A stretch of 64,000 bases of DNA from Actinobacillus genomosp. 1. Lineage in GTDB: Bacteria; Pseudomonadota; Gammaproteobacteria; Enterobacterales; Pasteurellaceae. Both the position numbers and the translations under genes were made by a program. Shown one piece after another: positions 8,703 to 17,638 of this stretch (positions within the stretch are counted from its first letter, which is position 1; each line of letters starts with the position of its first letter). The stretch is from assembly GCF_029774175.1 (NCBI RefSeq), contig NZ_CP103834.1, forward strand, positions 1,787,501 to 1,851,500, in the 5' to 3' direction. Below the pieces are notes generated by a model. The model was not told where the DNA came from, made no database searches, and was given only the letters and a program-made list of their open reading frames with translations.

Positions 8703-9835
8703 TGCGTAAGAAATTCCAATATAACGGGAATAATTCTATCTAATTCTTGCGGTTGTAAATTGTAGAATAAAGGTAAACGCACCAAGCGTTCGCTTTCCGA
8801 GGTGGTGAAACGATCTTCACCGACAAATCTGCCGTATTGCCGACCGGCGGGACTAGAGTGCAACGGCACGTAATGAAAGACTGCCAAAATTCCGTGTTGC
8901 TTTAACCAGTCGATAAACGCATTGCATTCACTCATATCCTGCCATTTCAGATAAAACAGATGTCCGTTTTGTTCACATTCTGGTGGACAAGTCGGTAAGC
9001 TAACACGCCCTTGTTCGGCAAACGGACGTAAAACTTCAAAATAACGTTGCCAAATGGCTAAACGGGTTTGTTTAATTTGTTGGGCCGCTTCCAGTTGAGT
9101 ATATAAATAAGCGGCTTGTAATTCCGACATTAAAAAACTGGATCCGAGATCACGCCAAGTATATTTATCCGTTTCGCCGCGGAAGAACTGGCTACGGTTT
9201 GTGCCTTTTTCTCGGATCACTTCCGCTCGGGCAATAAATCGATCATCATTAATCAATAAAGCTCCGCCTTCTCCGCCGGCACTATAATTCTTAGTTTCAT
9301 GAAAACTATAACAACCGAAATGTCCGATAGTGCCTAATGCTTTACCTTTGTAAAAAGACATTACCGCTTGTGCCGCATCTTCAATCACATACAATCGATA
9401 CTTTTCGGCAATCGCCATAATTGTATCCATTTCACAGGCGATACCGGCGTAATGCACCGGCACAATCGCTTTAGTTTTTGCTGTAATTGCCGCCTCAATT
9501 TTCGTTTCATCAATATTCATCGTGTCCGAACGAATATCGACAAACACAATTTTTGCCCCACGCAACACAAAAGCATTGGCGGTCGAAACGAAGGTATAGC
9601 TCGGCATAATCACTTCGTCACCGGCTTGAATATTGACTAACATCGCCGCCATCTCTAATGCTGCGGTACAAGAGGGCGTCAGCAATGCTTTTGCCGTACC
9701 GCATTGATTTTCCAGCCACTGCTCGCAACGTCGGCTATAAAAACCGTCACCGGATAATTTACTGCTTGCCATCGCTTGTTGCATATAAGCAAGCTCCGTA
9801 CCGACAATCGGCGGTTTATTAAAAGGAATCTGCAT
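8699..9835 (-). CDS. wecE: TDP-4-keto-6-deoxy-D-glucose transaminase
   Basis: A PLP-dependent sugar aminotransferase of 378 residues (DegT/DnrJ/EryC1/StrS family). It makes TDP-4-amino-4,6-dideoxygalactose for the Fuc4NAc residue of ECA. The start IPFNKPPIVGTELAYM, the AMMLPSYTF-like MPSYTFVSTANAFVLRGA, EDAAQA, and the PLP-lysine region FHETKNYSAGGEGGALL are all visible. Length is close to E. coli WecE (376). It lies between wecD (3-nt gap) and wzxE. Confidence 0.96.
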   Translation of the reverse strand: MQIPFNKPPIVGTELAYMQQAMASSKLSGDGFYSRRCEQWLENQCGTAKALLTPSCTAALEMAAMLVNIQAGDEVIMPSYTFVSTANAFVLRGAKIVFVDIRSDTMNIDETKIEAAITAKTKAIVPVHYAGIACEMDTIMAIAEKYRLYVIEDAAQAVMSFYKGKALGTIGHFGCYSFHETKNYSAGGEGGALLINDDRFIARAEVIREKGTNRSQFFRGETDKYTWRDLGSSFLMSELQAAYLYTQLEAAQQIKQTRLAIWQRYFEVLRPFAEQGRVSLPTCPPECEQNGHLFYLKWQDMSECNAFIDWLKQHGILAVFHYVPLHSSPAGRQYGRFVGEDRFTTSESERLVRLPLFYNLQPQELDRIIPVILEFLTQ

Positions 9836-9838
9836 ACA

Positions 9839-10474
9839 TTATTTCCGATAGAACCAATAAGAAGTCGATAGCATTTTCGCCCCTTGTTTTAAATAGGCAT
9901 TAATTGCTGGCAAATTACCGATTTGGGTCGCTACTAACAGAACCTCCGCCCCTTGCTGTTTCGCCCAATTTTGTGCCGCTTGTAACAATATAGTCGCGAT
10001 CCCTTGTCGTTGGTAAACAGGCGATACCGCTAATAATCCGATTCGAGCCTGTTCACCGACTAAACGCAAACTAATTCCACCTTGAATTTGACCGCTTGCC
10101 GTTTTTAAAACAAAGCAAAGTTGATCAAACTCTCCCCGTACCGCACGGGCAATCCAAGTACGGTAAAAACGTTGATTTTCCGCTGCTGAAAACCAAGGTT
10201 CTCGAAAGCGACTTGTCGGAAAAGCTTGTCCGAATAGGGCTTCTAATTCGGCAATATTTTCAGTAGTTGCTACTTGGCAAGCGGTGGTTTTTTCTTGATA
10301 TTCGGCAAGACTAAAGCAAAACTCAATTTCGCCTTCCACAAATTGAAAACCTTGAGTTTGCAAGTGTTGAATTTGCAAGTAATCTTGAGCGGCAACTTTC
10401 GCTTGTACAATCGGGCGACCAAAGAAATCCGATAGCCACGGATCCGGCAAATATTGCTTCATTATTTTATCCAT
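9839..10474 (-). CDS. wecD: TDP-4-amino-4,6-dideoxygalactose N-acetyltransferase
   Basis: A protein of about 211 residues with a C-terminal GNAT acetyltransferase domain. Its acetyl-CoA-binding stretch is LLAVSPVYQRQGIATILL followed by the family end GAKMLSTSYWFYRK. It acetylates the 4-amino group to give TDP-Fuc4NAc for WecF. Two starts are possible. ATG at 10474 lies inside the wecC end. ATG at 10462 overlaps the wecC stop (TAATG) and has GGA about 7 nt upstream. The second suggests translational coupling. Confidence 0.93.
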   Translation of the reverse strand: MDKIMKQYLPDPWLSDFFGRPIVQAKVAAQDYLQIQHLQTQGFQFVEGEIEFCFSLAEYQEKTTACQVATTENIAELEALFGQAFPTSRFREPWFSAAENQRFYRTWIARAVRGEFDQLCFVLKTASGQIQGGISLRLVGEQARIGLLAVSPVYQRQGIATILLQAAQNWAKQQGAEVLLVATQIGNLPAINAYLKQGAKMLSTSYWFYRK

Positions 10475-11730
10475 ATCCCTTTTGTATCAATTACCCACTG
10501 CTGCACAATACTATCGGACGAGATGTTTTTAAATGCCGAATGATCGACTAATAGCACGAAAATATCCGCCTGCTGATTCGCTTGCTCAAACCCGACTAGC
10601 TCAACTTTTCCCATCAGAGATGGTGGCAATTCCTTAATATGCGGTTCCACCGCCAATATTTGTCCTAAATGCCAATCGGCGAGATATTGAGTAATCTCCA
10701 GTGCCGGGCTGCCTCTTAAATCATCAATATCCGCTTTAAATGCCAAGCCTAAACAGGCAATCGTCACCTCATTCGGCGCACAATTTTTACTGGTTACGCA
10801 ATCTGCCAGTAGTTGTTTTACTTTTTCGATAACCCATTGAGGTTTGCTATCGTTTACTTCTCGAGCAGTGCGAATTAAACGGGCTTGTTCAGGCGTTTTT
10901 TCCACAATAAACCACGGATCGACCGCAATACAATGTCCGCCGACACCCGCCCCCGGTTGCAGGATATTGACACGCGGGTGACGATTTGCCAATCGGATCA
11001 GTTCCCACACATTTATATTGAGCTTATCGCAAATCATTGATAATTCGTTGGCAAACGCCAGATTTACATCACGGAAGCTGTTCTCGGTTAATTTGCACAT
11101 TTCCGCCGTGCGAGCATCCGTAGCAATACATTCGCCTTTGACAAAAATTCGGTATAAATCGATCGCTTGTCGGGTTGATTCCGCGGTAAGTCCGCCAATA
11201 ACCCGATCATTTTCAAATAATTCAATCATCACTCTGCCCGGTAGCACTCGTTCCGGACAATAAGCAATATAAATGTCAGAACTTTCCTCATATTTAGTGG
11301 GAAAACGCAGATCAGGACGAGCTTTTTGCAACCATTGAGCTAATTGTTCCGTAGTACCGACCGGCGAAGTCGATTCCAATACAATCAAATTTCCTTTGAC
11401 TAAATACGGCGCAATCGCTTTCACCGCTTGTTCAATATAATGCAAATCGGGTTGGTGATGGTGTGAAAGGGGCGTTGGTACGGCAATAATAAACGCATCG
11501 GCAGGGGCGGGAGTTTGGGTTGCAAAAAGTAACCCGTTTTCCACCGCTTGTTTGACTGCATTCTCAAGTTGCGGCTCAACAATATGAATCCGACCTTGAT
11601 TAATTTTTGCTACGACTTCGGAATTAATATCTACCCCTTGAACCGACTTACCTCGCTGTGCAAAAGCAACGGCTGTCGGTAAACCGATATAACCGAGTCC
11701 GATAATCGCAATTCGATTAAACATATTCAT
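10462..11730 (-). CDS. wecC: UDP-N-acetyl-D-mannosamine dehydrogenase
   Basis: A 422-residue NAD-dependent UDP-sugar dehydrogenase that oxidises UDP-ManNAc to UDP-ManNAcA, the substrate of WecG. The N-terminal Rossmann motif is IAIIGLGYIGLPTA. The catalytic-lysine region is AEMCKLTENSFRDVNLAFANEL. The catalytic cysteine lies in GAGVGGHCIAVDPWF. The C-terminal nucleotide-binding domain begins about residue 310 (IACLGLAFKADIDDLRGSPA). It overlaps or abuts wecD. Confidence 0.96.
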   Translation of the reverse strand: MNMFNRIAIIGLGYIGLPTAVAFAQRGKSVQGVDINSEVVAKINQGRIHIVEPQLENAVKQAVENGLLFATQTPAPADAFIIAVPTPLSHHHQPDLHYIEQAVKAIAPYLVKGNLIVLESTSPVGTTEQLAQWLQKARPDLRFPTKYEESSDIYIAYCPERVLPGRVMIELFENDRVIGGLTAESTRQAIDLYRIFVKGECIATDARTAEMCKLTENSFRDVNLAFANELSMICDKLNINVWELIRLANRHPRVNILQPGAGVGGHCIAVDPWFIVEKTPEQARLIRTAREVNDSKPQWVIEKVKQLLADCVTSKNCAPNEVTIACLGLAFKADIDDLRGSPALEITQYLADWHLGQILAVEPHIKELPPSLMGKVELVGFEQANQQADIFVLLVDHSAFKNISSDSIVQQWVIDTKGIWIK

Positions 11731-11808
11731 CTGGTATTTTTCTCGTTTTACTTTATGCTGTCTGCCAGCAAAACAGGCTTTGTCTTTTCTAAGTACAAAG
11801 CCTGCCGA

Positions 11809-12945
11809 CTAACTCAATACTTGTTTCAGTACATCAACAATATATCGGCAAGCATTATCTTGTTCATAAGGATTTTTAGCCTGCGCCATGGTTTGATAAA
11901 CCTGCTGCTCGGTTAAAAGCAGTGTGACCTGTCGCACAATATTTTCAACCTCCGTACCGACTAAACGAACCGTACCTGCCGTTATCGCTTCCGGACGTTC
12001 GGTAGTATTACGCATCACCAGCACCGGTTTATTTAATGCGGGGGCTTCTTCTTGAATACCACCGGAATCGGTCAATATCAAATAGGCGCGTTTCATTAAA
12101 TAGACAAACGACAAATATTCCTGCGGTTCGATTAAGAAAATATTTTCCACTCCGGAAAGTAAGCGGCTGACTGTTTTGCGGACGCAAGGGTTTAAATGCA
12201 CCGGATAAACAATCTGTACGTCATTATGTTGCTTTGCAACGGTTGCTAATGCGGCGCAGATATGTTCCAACCCTTCGCCGAAACTTTCTCGACGATGTCC
12301 CGTCACCAAAATCAGCTTTTTCCGATCATCCAAATATTGATAATGTTGCTTAAGGCTTTCTATTAAACTTTGATCGTTTTGGATTCGAGCCGATACGCAA
12401 TGTAACGCATCAATCACCGTATTACCCGTTACCCAAATCTTATCGGAGGCTTTATGTTCTTGTAATAAATTAAGGCGAGCTTGTTCGGTCGGAGCAAAAT
12501 GATAATCGGCTAATACAGCGGTCAGACAACGATTAGCCTCTTCCGGAAACGGTGCATAGCGGTCACCGCTACGCAAGCCCGCTTCGATATGTCCGACCGG
12601 AATTTGATGATAATAACAAGCCAGTGCGGCGGCAAAAGTAGTGGTGGTATCACCGTGTACTAAAACAATATCCGGACGATAGCGTGCGAACAGATCTTTC
12701 AGCGATTGTAAAATTCGTACGCTGATGTCGGTTAGATCTTGCCCGACTTGCATAATATTTAAATCAAAATCGGGCCGAATGGCAAAGAGGTTCAAGACTT
12801 GATCAAGCATTTCACGATGCTGACCGGTTACACAAACCTTTGCCTCAAAACCGGTATCCTCCGCTAACAGCTTTGCCAGCGGAGCCATCTTGATTGCTTC
12901 CGGTCGTGTACCGAATATGGTGAGAATTTTAATTTTTTTCGGCAT
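11809..12945 (-). CDS. wecB: UDP-GlcNAc 2-epimerase (non-hydrolysing)
   Basis: A 378-residue epimerase converting UDP-GlcNAc to UDP-ManNAc. Family motifs are ILTIFGTRPEAIKMAPL, VTGQHREMLDQVL, VHGDTTTTFAAALACYY, HIEAGLRSGDRYAPFPEE, VTGHRRESFGEG and LTDSGGIQEEAPAL. It overlaps wzzE by 17 nt. The product can feed any pathway that uses UDP-ManNAc, but here it sits within the ECA operon. Confidence 0.97.
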   Translation of the reverse strand: MPKKIKILTIFGTRPEAIKMAPLAKLLAEDTGFEAKVCVTGQHREMLDQVLNLFAIRPDFDLNIMQVGQDLTDISVRILQSLKDLFARYRPDIVLVHGDTTTTFAAALACYYHQIPVGHIEAGLRSGDRYAPFPEEANRCLTAVLADYHFAPTEQARLNLLQEHKASDKIWVTGNTVIDALHCVSARIQNDQSLIESLKQHYQYLDDRKKLILVTGHRRESFGEGLEHICAALATVAKQHNDVQIVYPVHLNPCVRKTVSRLLSGVENIFLIEPQEYLSFVYLMKRAYLILTDSGGIQEEAPALNKPVLVMRNTTERPEAITAGTVRLVGTEVENIVRQVTLLLTEQQVYQTMAQAKNPYEQDNACRYIVDVLKQVLS

Positions 12946-13807
12946 CTGTCGATTTTTTACGTAACAATCCCGTCATTGAAACGATAATCATACCGAGCAA
13001 TAAACCGCTTAATGCTCCAATCATCATCCATAACGATTGATTCGGGGAATCAGCCGCTAAAGGGACGCTTGGTGTTTTTACCAATCTAAATGCGGTTAAT
13101 TGATCATCTAACGGCTGAACGGAACGCATTAAATTTAGCTTACCGTTCCAATCTTGAGTCGCAATTTGATTACCTTGCTGCGTTGCTCCGAGTTTAATCT
13201 CCGCCGCACTTTTAATTTGCTGAAAAAGATTTTTCCACTTGGCGACAAGTTCGGCATTTAAAGTCTGTTTCGTTTGCTGATTGGCAAAGGTAATAAAGTC
13301 ACTTAATAACTTATGCGCTTCTTCCGGATTTTCAGAATTGACACTCAACCGATCAAAAGGCTGTGTTTTGCTCGCAGCTTGAAAAACAAACTGATCCGCT
13401 AAACGTTGCGCCGTTGTCGCTATCGGCTGATTCGCCAACTGTGCTTTCAGCTTAACCGTTTCCGTCTGTGCAAGAAATGCGACTAATACGTCCGGAGAGA
13501 TTAAATTACGTTTAAATTCGTTATAGCTGCCTTGCGTGGCTAAATCCTCCGCTTTACGTCCCACTTCCGGCGCGAGAGAGAATGCACCTTTTTCATCCGA
13601 GATAACATGATAGCTCACACTATCTCCGCCGTTTAAAAAAGTATAAGTGGAAAAAAGCGTATAATAATTACCTAATTCCAATACTTTCGGCGGTTCAAAT
13701 TCGGCGGTCGCTTTCCATATCGGCGTTTGTAGCGAACTCAAGCCGAATCCGCCGGCAACCCCAATCACAATACACAGTATCAAAGTGAATAAATAACGTA
13801 ATAACAT
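12929..13807 (-). CDS. wzzE: ECA chain-length regulator
   Basis: A 292-residue polysaccharide co-polymerase with a membrane segment at about residues 5-27 and a second at about 255-277, with a periplasmic domain between. It sets the modal length of ECA chains together with WzyE. It is shorter than E. coli WzzE (about 348), mainly through a smaller periplasmic domain. The C-terminal Wzz motif is PSVPLAADSPNQSLW followed by the second membrane helix. It sits between wecA and wecB, the canonical wzzE position. Confidence 0.9.
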   Translation of the reverse strand: MLLRYLFTLILCIVIGVAGGFGLSSLQTPIWKATAEFEPPKVLELGNYYTLFSTYTFLNGGDSVSYHVISDEKGAFSLAPEVGRKAEDLATQGSYNEFKRNLISPDVLVAFLAQTETVKLKAQLANQPIATTAQRLADQFVFQAASKTQPFDRLSVNSENPEEAHKLLSDFITFANQQTKQTLNAELVAKWKNLFQQIKSAAEIKLGATQQGNQIATQDWNGKLNLMRSVQPLDDQLTAFRLVKTPSVPLAADSPNQSLWMMIGALSGLLLGMIIVSMTGLLRKKSTDAEKN

Positions 13808-13843
13808 AAATAATCCTAAACTGTTTGAGTCGCAGTACTCAAT

Positions 13844-14917
13844 TTACTCATTACCGATTCTGAGTTTTCTTTTCGCTCTACGTTTCATACGGCGAATAAA
13901 ACGCGTCACACGCCACGCATGGGTAATCGAATAGGCATAAATAAAAAATAAACCGATAAAGCCAATCGTCATCAGCCATTGGTTCCAATAATAATATTCG
14001 CCTAATACGCCGATGGTAGAACAAATCGCCGCACCGAAAGTAATCACTGCCAATGCTTGCCGAGAAGTCAAACCGGCACGCATCATTAAATGGTGTAAAT
14101 GTAAGCGATCGGGTCTAAACGGGCTTTTGCCCTTTTTCAAGCGACGAATAATGACCGCCACCATATCAATCAGCGGTACGGCAATCAGCCATAAACCGGT
14201 AATCGGGCTAATCGTATGCCCTTGACCTTGGGTGCTGAGTAACAGAATCCAAATAATGGTGAAGCCAATCAGGGTACTGCCAGAATCGCCCATAAACACT
14301 TTCCATTTGGCACCGAATACACTGAGGTTAAACATCGCATACGGAATTAATACGACAATAATCGCAAAACACCAATACGCCAACGTATATTGCTCATCCA
14401 GCCACATCAGCACGCCGATCCCGGCAAAACTGGCACTGGAAAGTCCGGCTAATAAGCCGTCGATACCGTCCACCATATTAAACGCATTAATCACGCCAAT
14501 CGTGACAAACACGGTAAAAATAATGCCGAGGATCCCAAGCTCAATACTAAACGGCGCAATCACTTGCCCTAAGCTATCCAAAGAAAGCCCGTTATAAATC
14601 ATCAGACCTGCCAAACCGGCTTGAATTCCGGCTCGTAAAAACGGGCTTACATCAAAACGATCGTCCAACACCCCGATCACTAACAAAATAGTAACCGCTG
14701 CAAGATACAGCCAAGGTAAACGCATATCTTGCCATTCCATAAAATAGAAGGTCAGATTACCTAAAAAAAGTGCAATCCCACCGATTAGCGGAATTAAGCC
14801 TTGGTGACGTTTACGGAAGTTCGGTTTATCAACTAAACCGATTTTTTCCGCAACCGGTCGCATAAAAATCAGACTGGCGAACGACACCACAAAAACAGCA
14901 ATAAAAGTAAGCCACAT
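13844..14917 (-). CDS. wecA: Undecaprenyl-phosphate GlcNAc-1-phosphate transferase
   Basis: A 357-residue polytopic membrane enzyme that starts ECA (and in many species O-antigen) synthesis by moving GlcNAc-1-P from UDP-GlcNAc to undecaprenyl phosphate. Visible motifs are KIGLVDKPNFRKRHQGLIPLIGG, VLDDRFDVSP (metal-binding DD), NAFNMVDGIDGLLAGL, FMGDSGSTLIGF, and the HIHH-like RPDRLHLHHLMMRAGL carbohydrate-recognition loop. It is the first gene of the long minus-strand ECA operon, whose promoter should lie in 14918-15100. Confidence 0.97.
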   Translation of the reverse strand: MWLTFIAVFVVSFASLIFMRPVAEKIGLVDKPNFRKRHQGLIPLIGGIALFLGNLTFYFMEWQDMRLPWLYLAAVTILLVIGVLDDRFDVSPFLRAGIQAGLAGLMIYNGLSLDSLGQVIAPFSIELGILGIIFTVFVTIGVINAFNMVDGIDGLLAGLSSASFAGIGVLMWLDEQYTLAYWCFAIIVVLIPYAMFNLSVFGAKWKVFMGDSGSTLIGFTIIWILLLSTQGQGHTISPITGLWLIAVPLIDMVAVIIRRLKKGKSPFRPDRLHLHHLMMRAGLTSRQALAVITFGAAICSTIGVLGEYYYWNQWLMTIGFIGLFFIYAYSITHAWRVTRFIRRMKRRAKRKLRIGNE

Positions 14918-15215
14918 AAGGGGTTTACTCCCTCAAAATCAATAGAAAAAAGTATGTAAAGAATATCACAAAGGCAAGGACTCTCAAATTTTTTTAGGTT
15001 ATTTGGGCTTTTTTTTATAAAATGGATAAATATAAAGTTTGCTTTATTTCGTTTAAGAATAACTTTAGAAAATCCATTACATACTTTCTCTATTATTGTT
15101 CTTTGCTTCGCCAAAGAAAAGTAACCAAAAACAAGCGGTTATTTTTAAACTATTTTTTGTAAAGCGGAACCTTGTCGATCAACGCTATTCAGAATTTCAA
15201 TTTAAGGAATCATTT
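14918..15215. other. Divergent wecA / hemL intergenic region
   Basis: This gap holds the promoters for wecA (leftward) and hemL (rightward). No clear -35/-10 pair stands out for either. At 15099-15118 TTCTTTG and CAAAGAA form a short hairpin around CTTCGC, followed by AAAGTAACCAAA, a motif I have seen near other proteobacterial genes. One uptake-signal-like ACAAGCGGT lies at 15131-15139. No small gene was supported. Confidence 0.5.
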
Positions 15216-16496
15216 ATGTCTAAATCAGAACAATTGTTTGAAAAAGCTCAGAAAGTTATCCCCGGCGGGGTAAATTCGCCGGTGCGTGCATTTAAAGGTG
15301 TCGGCGGAACACCGGTATTTATCCAAAAAGCGGAAGGTGCATATATTACCGATTCGGACGGTAAAAAATATATTGATTATGTCGGTTCTTGGGGGCCGAT
15401 GGTATTAGGCCATAATCACCCAGCAATTATTGATGCGGTATTGAAAGCGGTGCCGAACGGTTTAAGTTTCGGTGCGCCGACCGAAAGCGAAATTACTCTC
15501 GCTGAATTGGTCACCAAATTAGTCCCTTCTATCGAATTAGTCCGCATGGTCAGCTCAGGTACCGAAGCAACCATGTCAGCAATTCGTTTAGCACGCGGTT
15601 ATACCGGCCGTGACAAAATTATTAAATTTGAAGGCTGTTACCACGGACATTCCGATTCGCTGTTAGTAAAAGCCGGTTCCGGCGCATTAACTCTCGGTCA
15701 GCCAAGCGGTCCGGGTGTACCTGCCGATTTTGCGAAGCACACGCTCACTTGTACTTACAACGATTTAGATTCGGTAAAAACCGCTTTCGAACAATATCCA
15801 AATGAAATTGCCTGTTTAATCGTAGAACCGGTTGCCGGCAATATGAACTGTATTCCGCCGAAAAATGATTTCTTAAAAGGTTTACGTGCTTTATGTGATC
15901 AATACGGTGCGGTGTTTATTATCGATGAAGTGATGACAGGTTTCCGTGTCGCATTAGGCGGTGCGCAAGCCTATTACGATGTTAAACCGGATTTAACCAC
16001 ACTCGGTAAAATTATCGGCGGCGGTATGCCGGTGGGTGCGTTTGGCGGTAAAAAAGAAATTATGGAATACATTGCACCGACAGGGCCGGTATATCAGGCA
16101 GGTACGCTTTCAGGTAACCCAATTGCAATGGCGGCCGGTCTAGCTTGTTTAACCGAACTCTCCAAAGCGGGTAATGAAGAGAAACTTGCCGCACAAACCA
16201 AAACATTGGCGGAAGGTTTAAAAGCTCTGGCGGCAAAACATAACATACCGTTTACCGCTCAATATGTCGGCGGTATGTTCGGTTTATTCTTTACCGAGCA
16301 GACGGAGGTCACGAATTTCCAAGAGGTAATGAAGTGCGATGCGGAAAAATTCAACCGCTTCTTCCATTTAATGTTGGAACAGGGCGTATATCTTGCCCCA
16401 AGCGCATTTGAAGCGGGCTTTATGTCTCTTGCACATAGCGATGAAGATATTCAAGCGACTCTAGCGGCGGCTGACAAAGCGTTTGCCCAATTATAA
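15216..16496 (+). CDS. hemL: Glutamate-1-semialdehyde 2,1-aminomutase
   Basis: A 426-residue PLP enzyme making 5-aminolevulinate from glutamate-1-semialdehyde in the C5 heme pathway. Motifs are KVIPGGVNSPVRAF, DYVGSWGPMVLGHNHP, MVSSGTEATMSAIRLARG, FEGCYHGHSD, FIIDEVMTGFR and the PLP-lysine region TTLGKIIGGGMPVGAFGG. The start at 15216 gives the family N-terminus (MSKSEQLFEKAQKVIPGG) and follows AAGGA at 15204-15208. The frame is open 40 codons further upstream, but that stretch does not look coding. Confidence 0.97.
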   Translation: MSKSEQLFEKAQKVIPGGVNSPVRAFKGVGGTPVFIQKAEGAYITDSDGKKYIDYVGSWGPMVLGHNHPAIIDAVLKAVPNGLSFGAPTESEITLAELVTKLVPSIELVRMVSSGTEATMSAIRLARGYTGRDKIIKFEGCYHGHSDSLLVKAGSGALTLGQPSGPGVPADFAKHTLTCTYNDLDSVKTAFEQYPNEIACLIVEPVAGNMNCIPPKNDFLKGLRALCDQYGAVFIIDEVMTGFRVALGGAQAYYDVKPDLTTLGKIIGGGMPVGAFGGKKEIMEYIAPTGPVYQAGTLSGNPIAMAAGLACLTELSKAGNEEKLAAQTKTLAEGLKALAAKHNIPFTAQYVGGMFGLFFTEQTEVTNFQEVMKCDAEKFNRFFHLMLEQGVYLAPSAFEAGFMSLAHSDEDIQATLAAADKAFAQL

Positions 16497-16507
16497 TTAG
16501 CCTATTT

Positions 16508-16545
16508 ATCCGCCCTCAATACGTAATTTGATATTGAGGGCGGAT
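16508..16545. terminator. Hairpin between hemL and the convergent MFS gene
   Basis: ATCCGCCCTCAATA (16508-16521) and TATTGAGGGCGGAT (16532-16545) make a perfect 14-bp stem with a 10-nt loop, placed between converging genes. The flanking T run is weak on both sides, but position and stability fit a shared terminator. Confidence 0.75.
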
Positions 16546-16551
16546 TGTTCT

Positions 16552-17619
16552 CTAAACTAAAAAAATATACGGCAATATATTCATAATACCGGCGGTCGTT
16601 ACCGCTAAGAGCAACTTCGATAAACCGAACATTAATCCCTGATTTTCCCCTCTATCTAATTTAACCAACATATTGGCAAGTGCCGTATTCGCAAATAATC
16701 CGACCAAAGCGAAAATAGCTAAATATAAAAATGCGGTAATTTCGGAAAGATATTCGAGTGCGTAAAACCACGGTACAATCAATAAAGCAATTAACAATGG
16801 GGCAATATAATTCAGTTTTACCACACCAAAATTAATATGACGCGAAAAACCGCTTTGCAATAGTACGGCGATTAAATTATTGATAAAAAACGCAATCGGA
16901 ACCAGTTCTTGTCTATCTAACAATTCGGTAAAAATATACGGAAAAATCACATAAAAAGCCGAACTCATGCCTAACGGAATAAATAGCAATAAATGTACGA
17001 AAATAAACCGCTTGTTAATCACTTCTTTAAACTGCGTGAAGCGAAAAGGTGCAAAACGAAAATCACACTTTCTTCTCGGCATCATTTGCCACATAAAAAG
17101 TAACATCATGACTTCGATCGCACAGCAGCACCAAATTAACCATTCCGCTTTTTGATAATGAATAAACGGAATGGAAACTAACGGTGCAACCATCGATGCC
17201 ATACTGGAAATTTTAAGGAACTTACCCTGCGCCTTAGTTTTAGACGAATACTCATCATCCGCATTAGAAAGCAAAAACGCTCGTGCATTGGTACTGAACA
17301 ACGTGCTGCCTAAACCAAAGCAAAAGGTTGCCAACAGCAATAAGCTGTAGTGATTTATCGTGAGTAATAAAATATAACCCAACGAATCAAGTAAACAACC
17401 GAACATCATCACCGACGTACGCCCGTAGCGATCTCCCCATGAACCGGCGAATAGCGAAAAAGCCTGGCTGGCAAAAACTAATAAAGAAAATGCACTGGCA
17501 ATTTGTGCCGTATCAAACCCTTTGTGTTTCATTAAATAAATAAAGAACACACTTTGCATAGCCGTATAGGCAAGCCCGGAAAAAAAACGTCTCCATAAAA
17601 TAATATTCTGCACATTCAT
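16552..17619 (-). CDS. MFS-type transporter, substrate unknown
   Basis: A 355-residue membrane protein with about 10-11 hydrophobic segments. It has a major-facilitator motif A between helices 2 and 3 (FAGSWGDRYGRTSVMM). It is somewhat shorter than the usual 380-400 residues for a 12-helix MFS member. Nothing in the sequence shows the substrate. It lies 19 nt downstream of murJ on the same strand, so it is probably cotranscribed. Drug or metabolite efflux is the default guess for this group but is not supported by anything specific here. Confidence 0.8.
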   Translation of the reverse strand: MNVQNIILWRRFFSGLAYTAMQSVFFIYLMKHKGFDTAQIASAFSLLVFASQAFSLFAGSWGDRYGRTSVMMFGCLLDSLGYILLLTINHYSLLLLATFCFGLGSTLFSTNARAFLLSNADDEYSSKTKAQGKFLKISSMASMVAPLVSIPFIHYQKAEWLIWCCCAIEVMMLLFMWQMMPRRKCDFRFAPFRFTQFKEVINKRFIFVHLLLFIPLGMSSAFYVIFPYIFTELLDRQELVPIAFFINNLIAVLLQSGFSRHINFGVVKLNYIAPLLIALLIVPWFYALEYLSEITAFLYLAIFALVGLFANTALANMLVKLDRGENQGLMFGLSKLLLAVTTAGIMNILPYIFLV

Positions 17620-17638
17620 ACTTTATATCCTTATTTTG

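Noticed and set aside
14869..15114. Short ORF over the wecA start
   Set aside because: It overlaps wecA and the divergent promoter region, has low-complexity hydrophobic content and no ribosome site.
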